Shown piece by piece: positions 59,801 to 64,000 of a stretch of DNA of 64,000 bases (the stretch's first letter is position 1; every line of letters begins with the position of its first letter). Under the pieces are notes generated by a model. The model was not told where the DNA came from and did not search any database. It was given only the letters and a program-made list of their open reading frames with translations. The stretch spans positions 69,663,431 through 69,727,430 of the forward strand of contig NC_065882.2 in the NCBI RefSeq assembly GCF_932274485.2, given 5' to 3'. This DNA is from Patella vulgata (taxonomy: Eukaryota > Mollusca > Gastropoda > Patellidae). The translations under genes were made by a program, and so were the position numbers.

Positions 59801-62800
59801 CAGTAGCCAACATGCTTAATGTGTCACAGTCTGTGATCAGCAGACTGTCGAACCGTTACCAACAAACACACAATGTTGATGATAGACCTTGTTCAGGTTG
59901 TCCTAGAGCCACTACACAAGCCCAGGATCGATAAATTCGTACACAGGTCCTGTGAAATCGAGGACAAACAGCCAATCAGCTTTCTGTATACTTGTAACAA
60001 GTTACAGGAATTCGAGTTACACCCCAAACGATTAGAAATCAACTACATGCAGCCCATTTGCATGCGCGACGATCACGTGTTGTGCCTCCATTAACTCGCC
60101 AGCACATGGCAAACAGGCGTCAATGGTGTAGGCAGCATAGAAATTGGGGTAATCGTCGATGGGCGCATGTAATGTTCTCAGATGAGTCCAGATTTACTCT
60201 GGATTTCACCGATAGACGTGCTCACGTTTGGAGGCGTGTAAATGAGCGTCATGCTAACGTTAATGACAGATTCGGGTGTGGATCTGTTATGGTGTGGGGA
60301 GGAATCACCATGACTGGCAGAAAGAAAGAAAAACGCATTATAATGTATACCTCACGAGTAATCTTATCAAAGATTCTTATAAAATGGGCATCTGAAGGTA
60401 CAGTAACTGTTAATCTGGCTTTAGAGTTCTTTATTGAATTCTTCACACGTCTACCCATAGCGGCGGGAACATTGTAATTGACATAATTTAGGTTACTAAC
60501 TTCATACATTGATCCTGATTCCAAGATATTATACCATTTAACAGAAACATCTTGAAATATCAGTTCTACGGGTTCATACTTTGTATTAATATTATTTGTC
60601 GTGAGGTGATCGGAATTAATATTCTCGACAATACAACCCAGAATACTAAAACGTAAACTAAATTCTGTTTTCTTGGTCTCTGTTATTAACGATTCTTTAT
60701 GACTAATCCATAAACATTTATGTCCATTCACAACTTTGTCTTCCTTTTTTCTCTTTGTTTCATCAGTTGAGTCTTCAGAATGACCAGAACTGCCTTGCAC
60801 TTGGGAATGTTTGTTGGTTGGTGGCCCGTTTAGTTTATTTTGATTTTCATCTCTCAATTCACAACGTTCGTCTCCTATTCCTTTTTTGACTTCAGTAATT
60901 TGTTCAATACTTTCTGTAAGAAATTTACAGTCCATCATGGAAAATTGGAGATAAGCGAAGTGCTGAAATTCCTCAATGTTCTCTTTGCAAACAGATTCAA
61001 TGTTTGAAAAGTGTCCTGTTAGAAATCGTTCGTTGACTATAGAATAAGAACAAATCGCTATAATCCGATTCAAGTTTTGTATTTGAACAAAAGGACAGTT
61101 TGACTTTGTTTGAGTTAAACACGTTTCATCACAGACATGAGTAGAAGTTTGTTCCGAGCTGGAAATAATAACATCTATTTTACTGCGATGATCTCTCAAT
61201 AGCAGACGACCAGTTGTTTTACACAGATCTAGCCAACCAATAATTATCTATAAATAAACATGAAACATTTAGTGATATTCTTCATATAGAATATAGGACC
61301 ATTTTACTACAGAGACTGAGCCAGCCTTGAGATTAGAGAGCCTAACTTGTGACAATATATTTTTGTTAAAGTAACAAAAATTATATCAATTCGGGACTAA
61401 CATATGGTTCAATTATATTTCAATAATTCGCGTAGCAGTCTTTAGTTGTTGGACAGGTAACCATACTCCTCGCCATGTACAAGCGAGGAATCAAAACCAC
61501 GCCACTTGACTCAATGACAGACCTGATTCAACATGCATACGTTAACCATTCGCTCCCGCTGCCCTCAGTGAACATGGCACTGACTTACTAACTAGAAGTT
61601 TAACATCCACTCGACACAAACTATGTCATTTTGGGACTAGCAAATTTTATTTCAATTATTCGAGTTTGTGTAGAGGGCCTTAATGGGAGGAAACTTGAGA
61701 ACCCAAGTAAACCCTACTCCTTTTCATGTATAAGCGAGGAATAAAAACCATGCTACTTGACTTAGTTACAGACCTTATGATCTAAAGTGCACGCATTAAA
61801 CCATTAAGCCACCCTACACCCGACTCAGTCTAAGAGACAAGTGCATATATCTAAAGCAGTTAAAAAATGATTGATGCATACAGCCCTTAAAATCATATTA
61901 AACATATATTATGCAAGAGCTAAATTATTAATTAGACATTAATTAATTTATCCAGGCTATAATCAACTCTCGATGGCATCAGATTTGTCCGATATTAAAT
62001 AGATTAGAACAGTTTAGCCATATTTTGAAATTATTGCACATATCTTTTCAAACCTTCAAAGGCTAATATCTTCGCTCGCAATAGAGTAATTTGAATGAAA
62101 TTTTCAAATTATTCATTTTACATCATCTATTTTCGAACTATTATAGCAAGAATGGCTAGTTCTTTATCTAAATCTTACATATTGTATCTTTAAGTTCAAA
62201 ATATTAAAGAGTATAATAATTACCTGTTGATTGTTATTGGTTTGTTGATTATAATTCCAGTATAAGAGATCACCAAGATCTTTACCTATCAGATTACTAC
62301 TTTTATATTTATCTTTTAATCTATCTAAATCACCTGCTTCTTCATAAGCTATTTCTATTAATCTCTCTACGGTTAAAATACATGCTATTCTATTTTCTTT
62401 ACTCTACAAAAACATTGTAAAACTTTGATCAGAAATGAAATGAAATGAAATGAAATGAAATGGGGTTTAACGTCTTATAGGGATAATGAAGAAGCCATGC
62501 AGTCTGCTATGAGGGAAATTTTGCCCAGACAGTGTTGCTACGGACTACCCTTATTTCAAATTCCAACTGTCGAGGGTTCTTCTACGTGTACGCCAATGTG
62601 TACATAGTACCTCGGTTTTTCGTACTATCCGAACGATTATACATTGTCCCTTGCCAGGCCCTCCGTCCTACATCACTGACAAGAAGGAACCATGCCGGAA
62701 AATCCTGATGAACTTTCTCGGCCAACTCAAGGATCCAACATGGGACCTCCAGGTTAGCGAACCAACGTCCTACCCACTGATCCACCGTGGTTCCATGCAA

Positions 62801-63921
62801 GAGGATTAACACTATGAACACCATATATATGCTCCTGTATACTGCAGTGTACCAATTTTAATAAAATACCTCAAACTTCAATAAAAAGAAATTCCAGAAC
62901 ACAAAAATAACAGAAAACGAATGGTTGACACACTGGTGGGGGACGAATAATAAACGTTAATTGTTCGTCAGCCATTATTTGAGCAACTTGATCCAACCAG
63001 GCAACCACATTATGGTCACACAAGGTGTAAAAGAGATTAATTTGATCTTCAGTATTACAGAAAGTGATGTAATATTCCTAATTGTGAATATTGCTAGTTT
63101 TTCATAGCAAACTGAAACTAAGATGAATACTTACTGTCTGAGAATAAAAACAGGAATGAGGATCCACAAAAAACTCTTCGGTTATATTTCTAGGGGAGAA
63201 CTTTATCCAAGGACAACATTCCTCAGACAATATGGCTTGTAATATTTGAACAATGTGACATCTTTCCCTAAGGAGAAGAACAATATGTGAATGTCAGTAA
63301 TGAGAATGAAATGTATGAAATTTTTTTTTATGGTGATGGAGGGAGTAGAATTCACACTCTGTGTTTTGGTCAGAGGTTAGACAGAAATGACAATTAGGTA
63401 CTTCATGTAAATAAACTTATAGAAAGAGAGATGGGGTTTAAAGTCAACTCAACACAAACTAGGTCATTTCGAGAAATAAAACTATTTAAAACTATGTCTA
63501 GGTTTAGTGAATTTACCCTTTGAATGCCTTCCAAACATTATAAACTGTTTCATATAACTGTTTTAGATGCTCTGTTTCTGTTTTCTGTAGATTATATGAA
63601 TTAATCATATGACGAACCCAAGTTTTACAATCTTCAACTTGTTTTGACTAGATAGAAATATAAAATATAAATAGCAATGTAACAAACAGATATCAACATC
63701 CAGTGATATAAAAAGGGTTGAATATTTCGTACCTTTAAAGATAATAAGCCTTTACAAAATTATTCTCAACTTTACTTATAATGAATAATTCAGTTTTAAA
63801 TATTGGTGAGATCTGAAGACAATACAAACGCTCTATTTACCGATTTATGGGCAATTGATAATGGCTGATCAACTATCTTCAACGTAGTCTTAGCACAGCA
63901 GTACAGACGAATTCTAGGAAA
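53716..63921 (-). CDS. CTC1: CTC1, CST complex large OB-fold subunit (spliced, 5' end outside window)
   Basis: CTC1 pairs with STN1 and TEN1 in the nuclear CST complex, which binds telomeric single-stranded DNA and recruits polymerase alpha-primase for C-strand fill-in. Eleven exons join in consistent phase, with a probable twelfth, giving about 865 codons. Family blocks appear in the order known for vertebrate CTC1: an OB strand set GWLDLCKTTGRLLLRD, CLWISHKESLI, VELIFQDVSVKWYNIL, YPLGLLPGTVVKFERL with VSKRGIVYCQ, a zinc-ribbon-like ICCICG...CSNPCC, and FLIDDGSTVAK. Vertebrate CTC1 is about 1200 residues, so roughly the first 350 lie to the right of the window. SHLD2 and RPA1 also have OB folds with a zinc ribbon, but the block order and the LGLLPG and DDG motifs fit CTC1. 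Introns are filled with SINEs, MITEs and a Tc1 remnant. Confidence 0.92.
53960..54212 (+). mobile_element. SINE-B copy 6 (degenerate)
   Basis: ATCATAAGATCTGTCATTG, GTGGTTTCGATTCACCC, TCTGGTTTACTCCCACTG, TTGAAATAAAATTCTTTC and TGGACTTTAAACCTCATC follow SINE-B with many changes. It lies in the last CTC1 intron. Confidence 0.8.
54268..54415 (-). CDS. CTC1: CTC1 exon (post-ribbon OB strands)
   Basis: The acceptor ATTTTTATAG is followed by FLIDDGSTVAKTFLTLEDEK, then FNLNKEEIESFLDEIQD and IGEIYISN, with donor GTAAGTAA in phase 0. The IDDG-(T/S)-A...L...E...FLD..Q..G pattern matches the C-terminal OB fold of vertebrate CTC1 (VEDGTAEA...LLDFVQVPG from memory). Confidence 0.92.
54503..54680 (-). mobile_element. 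SINE-C fragment (degenerate)
   Basis: AAATGAAAGGGAGTTAAATG, CCTTTCTGCACCAACTGGG and ATAATGAAGGACATGTGC match the SINE-C tail half on the - strand. It lies within a CTC1 intron. Confidence 0.6.
55137..55370 (-). CDS. CTC1: CTC1 exon (zinc ribbon)
   Basis: It runs from GTTTTATTTCAG to GTAAGTCA. It encodes FEDKKQCIDDINCIRYEYLL, ILNLRLESICCICGSRV, QQSTCSNPCCKNTAYK and LTGKIR. Two cysteine pairs (CxxC and CSNPCC) about 10 residues apart form a zinc-ribbon-like insert, as in the last OB fold of RPA70 and human CTC1. Confidence 0.93.
55432..55590 (+). mobile_element. SINE-C tRNA-like head, 3' part replaced
   Basis: CACTGGCTCAGTGAGTAAG, ACATTGACTCACTAACC, AGGAGGTCCTGGGTTTAATC and GTTGGCCGAGAAAGTG match the SINE-C head. 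After GTGGTGTAGGATGCAGGAC the sequence no longer matches the family. Confidence 0.75.
56083..56298 (-). CDS. CTC1: CTC1 exon
   Basis: It encodes HCALPETMLEKVEALSQSTL, then ISFMFSYLPVPSTSSFTPTE and VVGQYVSVKHK. The acceptor is chosen at ATAGACAG because it keeps phase with the strong GTACGT donor upstream. The alternative acceptor TCTTTAAG at 56328 would need a different donor. The donor here, GTATAACT, is weak but is the one that keeps phase with the next exon (KHK/FEDKKQ). The intron before it is almost wholly SINE. Confidence 0.75.
56329..56512 (-). mobile_element. SINE-B copy 7, next to a CTC1 acceptor
   Basis: From the AGAGAGAGAGAAATGGGGTG tail through AAAACTAGGTCATTTCGG and GGAGGAAACCGGAGGACCC to TGGGGAATCGAA. 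It lies in the sense orientation for CTC1, with its CT-rich 3' tail ending some 30 bases before the next exon. Confidence 0.9.
56513..56660 (+). mobile_element. SINE-C fragment (3' half)
   Basis: AACTTAAGGTCCTGTGCATA, AAAGTTGGAATGCAGTTGTC, GGTGTATGCCCATTTTCATT and CAGTAGGATGTTAACCCC with tail CATTTCATTTT. With SINE-B copy 7 it fills nearly the whole intron. Confidence 0.82.
56675..56918 (-). CDS. CTC1: CTC1 exon (LGLLPG block)
   Basis: It runs from ATTTTATAG to GTACGTAT. It encodes SVSMVGNQCVQLQIKSLNSD, then VYLKLERTSYPLGLLPGTVV, RLERKVSKRGIVYCQYIMV and SYKILSVRSTSHNTR. The (L)GLLPG...F..LE..VS....VYC pattern is the most recognisable CTC1 signature in the window. Confidence 0.93.
57114..57387 (+). 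other. Unassigned open segment in a CTC1 intron
   Basis: A + strand frame begins MLSLCHKHVLKKYTIQTPKV and runs without stop to the SINE-B junction. It reads ARFTYLYCVTQLRNIIFRLY and IHFGIKWKFGTYCQTH and looks coding-like, but no family is recognised and no splice sites bound it. It may be a fragment of an unrecognised transposon. Confidence 0.2.
57388..57572 (-). mobile_element. SINE-B copy 8 (internal deletion)
   Basis: The tail GAGAAATGGAGTTTAACATC and AATTTTATTTCAATAATTCG join directly to the head GGGGAATCAAAACCATGCC and TTTTAACCATTCAGTCACC. The central core is missing. Confidence 0.88.
57603..57683 (+). mobile_element. SINE-C tRNA-like head fragment
   Basis: GCCGCTGTGGCTCAGCAAAT and CCCAGGTTTGATCCTGG with GCTGGCAGAAAAAGTTC match the SINE-C head, including a B-box-like core. 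It abuts a second SINE-C in the opposite direction. Confidence 0.75.
57684..58010 (-). mobile_element. SINE-C copy in CTC1 intron
   Basis: The pentamer tail AATGAAATGAAATGGAATG is followed by GGGTTTAACGTCCTACTG, CATACGCCATACATATGC, GACAGCTGCACTACGGCC and CTCGGCCAACATCGAGAAC. It is near full length without the head. It forms a tail-to-head composite with the fragments on both sides. Confidence 0.9.
58011..58195 (+). mobile_element. SINE-C fragment (3' half)
   Basis: CATGCACATAAAAGAATCC, TTCAGGCAAAACTTCCCTC, ATAGCACACTACACTAC and GTTCTTCATTAGCCCAG, then ATTTTATTTC. Diverged. Confidence 0.75.
58206..58544. mobile_element. MITE-D copy 4, long form, in CTC1 intron
   Basis: Left ACACAGATCCAATTTCC and right inverse ATTACAATACAG with GAAACGAAAT blocks. 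The centre shares GGATCTGGAAGAGTTGTTAT and ATCAGTG-type blocks with the copy at 45658. GGAATTAAC occurs at both ends and may be the target duplication. It is more diverged than copy 3. Confidence 0.85.
58620..58747 (-). CDS. CTC1: CTC1 exon
   Basis: The acceptor TTGTATTAAAG is followed by CKEALVSVVGIISGRKHCDS, then GIGFNDKKLKTETQRFL, with donor GTAAGTAT in phase 1. The LVSVVG-ISGR strand opens the next OB fold, and the following exon completes it. Confidence 0.9.
59104..59150 (-). CDS. CTC1: CTC1 exon (47 bp)
   Basis: A small exon lies between TATGTTGTAG and GTAAGTTT, encoding LEKDSVKNIEEVLSCG. Phase 0 in and phase 2 out join both neighbours without a break (VLSCG/CKEALVSVVG). Confidence 0.85.
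59274..59434 (-). mobile_element. SINE-B copy 9, nested in Tc1, with perfect 13-bp duplication
   Basis: AAATACCTATGCA at 59261-59273 and 59435-59447 flank it exactly. It begins with the GAGAGAGAGAAATTGGGTTT tail and ends within CCAACGAGGTTGGACAGG, so it is 5'-truncated as LINE-mediated insertions often are. It is younger than the Tc1 copy. Confidence 0.95.
59731..60318 (+). pseudogene. Tc1-like transposase, N-terminal half, three in-frame stops
   Basis: One frame without frameshift begins MRRLQPAVRLHAISMLKMGS with a helix-turn-helix (TQRAVANMLNVSQSVISRL) and a GCPRATTQAQDR linker. It continues through three in-frame stops (TAA after QAQDR, then TGA, then TAA) into PQTIRNQLHAAHLHARRSRV, ANRRQWCRQHRNW and VMFSDESRFTL, which holds the first catalytic Asp, then GCGSVMVWGGITMTG. 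The sequence leaves the family after MTGR. The second Asp and the final Asp/Glu are absent. It is inactive. Confidence 0.92.
60351..61247 (-). CDS. CTC1: CTC1 large exon (central OB folds)
   Basis: The exon is 897 bp (299 codons), phase 0 at both ends, from TTTATTTATAG to GTATACAT. It opens with IIIGWLDLCKTTGRLLLRDH, a classic OB-fold start seen at the equivalent point in vertebrate CTC1. A variable acidic/basic linker (about residues 120-160, HSEDSTDETKRKKED) separates it from the next block, CLWISHKESLITETKKTEF. Then come FSLRFSILGCIV and VELIFQDVSVKWYNIL. It ends FIRIFDKITRE. The frame stays open past the donor into intron and into the antisense of a Tc1 remnant, so the stop of the uninterrupted frame is not the exon end. 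Confidence 0.93.
61385..61566 (-). mobile_element. SINE-B copy 10 (degenerate)
   Basis: TTCGGGACTAACATATGGTT, TCGCCATGTACAAGCGAGG, AATCAAAACCACGCCACTTG and TACGTTAACCATTCGC match the family on the - strand. It lies in a CTC1 intron. Confidence 0.85.
61597..61818 (-). mobile_element. SINE-B copy 11 (degenerate)
   Basis: AACATCCACTCGACACAAAC, GGGAGGAAACTTGAGAACCC and TGCTACTTGACTTAGTTACAG with CATTAAACCATTAAGCCACC. It is next to copy 10 in the same direction. Confidence 0.83.
61898..62193 (+). mobile_element. MITE-A copy 5 (TTAA-flanked), in CTC1 intron
   Basis: TTAA at 61898-61901 and 62190-62193 flank ACATATATTATGCAAGAGC and the inverse of AGATACAATATG. The internal GATATTAAATAGATTAGAAC and CTAATATCTTCGCT blocks are shared with copy 3. 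A segment after the left end is deleted. Its right end lies 30 bases from the 62224 donor. Confidence 0.82.
62224..62403 (-). CDS. CTC1: CTC1 exon
   Basis: It is exactly 180 bp in phase 0, from TTTTTGTAG to GTAATTAT. It encodes SKENRIACILTVERLIEIAY and ends YWNYNQQTNNNQQ. The Asn/Gln-rich end probably forms a linker before the next OB fold. Confidence 0.86.
62431..62797 (-). mobile_element. SINE-C, near full length, in CTC1 intron
   Basis: The tail is five GAAAT pentamers. The - strand head is GGAACCACGGTGGATCAGTG with GGTCCCATGTTGGATCCTTG in place of the B box. The body is complete. It is the longest SINE-C copy here. Confidence 0.93.
63135..63267 (-). CDS. CTC1: CTC1 exon
   Basis: The acceptor TCTCCTTAG is followed by one completing base, then ERCHIVQILQAILSEECCPW, ending CFYSQT at GTAAGTAT in phase 0. 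Confidence 0.85.
63420..63475 (-). mobile_element. SINE-B tail fragment
   Basis: AAAGAGAGATGGGGTTTAAA, GTCAACTCAACACAAACTAG and GTCATTTCGAGA match only the last 55 bp of SINE-B. It lies in the CTC1 intron between the 63517 and 63135 exons. Confidence 0.8.
63517..63647 (-). CDS. CTC1: CTC1 exon
   Basis: The acceptor TTTCTATCTAG is followed by SKQVEDCKTWVRHMINSYN, and the exon ends VYNVWKAFKG at GTAAATTC in phase 2. It is mostly helical in character. The phase is completed by the first base of the next exon. Confidence 0.85.
63841..63921 (-). CDS. CTC1: CTC1 exon (first visible)
   Basis: This 81-bp exon lies between TTATTTTCAG and GTAAATAG, phase 0 on both sides, and encodes FPRIRLYCCAKTTLKIVDQ and on to IAHKS. 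It is the most amino-terminal part in the window; earlier exons lie to the right. Confidence 0.82.
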
Positions 63922-64000
63922 CTGAAAATAACAATTGATTTATGTTGAAAGGTGTCAATACGTTTTTTTATCTCTATTATGTTTCTTTTTCACTTGCTCA

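Larger units (their letters stand above)
59227..60325 (+). mobile_element. Tc1/mariner-like transposon, 3' truncated, with nested SINE-B
   Basis: The left end is TA followed by CTCTTCAAAAAAAGTAGGGG, a typical Tc1-group terminus. A transposase reading runs from 59731 to about 60318. A SINE-B (59274-59434) is inserted near the left end with a 13-bp duplication. The right part, including the second and third catalytic residues and the right terminal repeat, is missing. The truncation point lies about 25 bases from a CTC1 splice donor. Confidence 0.85.

Overview
This window looks like intron-rich, AT-rich animal nuclear DNA. I infer a lophotrochozoan, most likely a mollusc, from two spliced host genes with metazoan architecture and dense tRNA-derived SINEs and short DNA-transposon derivatives. 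The species cannot be named from the sequence. Nothing prokaryotic is present, and I recognise no retrovirus-like, LTR or Polinton element.

Gene 1 (+ strand, 21128-32162) is an alpha-type nicotinic acetylcholine receptor subunit. Four exons are visible: the 45-bp and 110-bp exons typical of the family, a large exon with Cys-loop, loop C and M1-M3, and a terminal exon with M4. The signal-peptide and N-terminal exons were not found. They may lie in the 21 kb upstream, which is mostly featureless, or outside the window. The last intron (about 7.1 kb) holds several SINEs, a small two-helix membrane ORF at 30356-30622 and an exon-like segment at 28871-28975.

Gene 2 (- strand, about 53716 to beyond 63921) is CTC1, the large OB-fold subunit of the CST telomere-replication complex. 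I assembled eleven exons with consistent splice phases plus one probable terminal exon, about 865 codons. The amino-terminal part runs off the right edge. Its introns are packed with mobile DNA: a broken Tc1-like transposon with a SINE nested in it, two MITE families and many SINEs. One intron is made almost entirely of two SINEs.

The rest is repeats. I define two tRNA-derived SINE families (called B and C here), a MITE family with TTAA target duplications (MITE-A, five copies), and a MITE family with roughly 40-bp inverted ends and 9-bp target duplications (MITE-D, four copies). There is also a Harbinger remnant with intact ends (833-1457), several perfect hairpins, a recent 1.3-kb tandem duplication (46835-49420) and several minisatellites. 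The two host genes are neighbours on opposite strands with no evident functional link.
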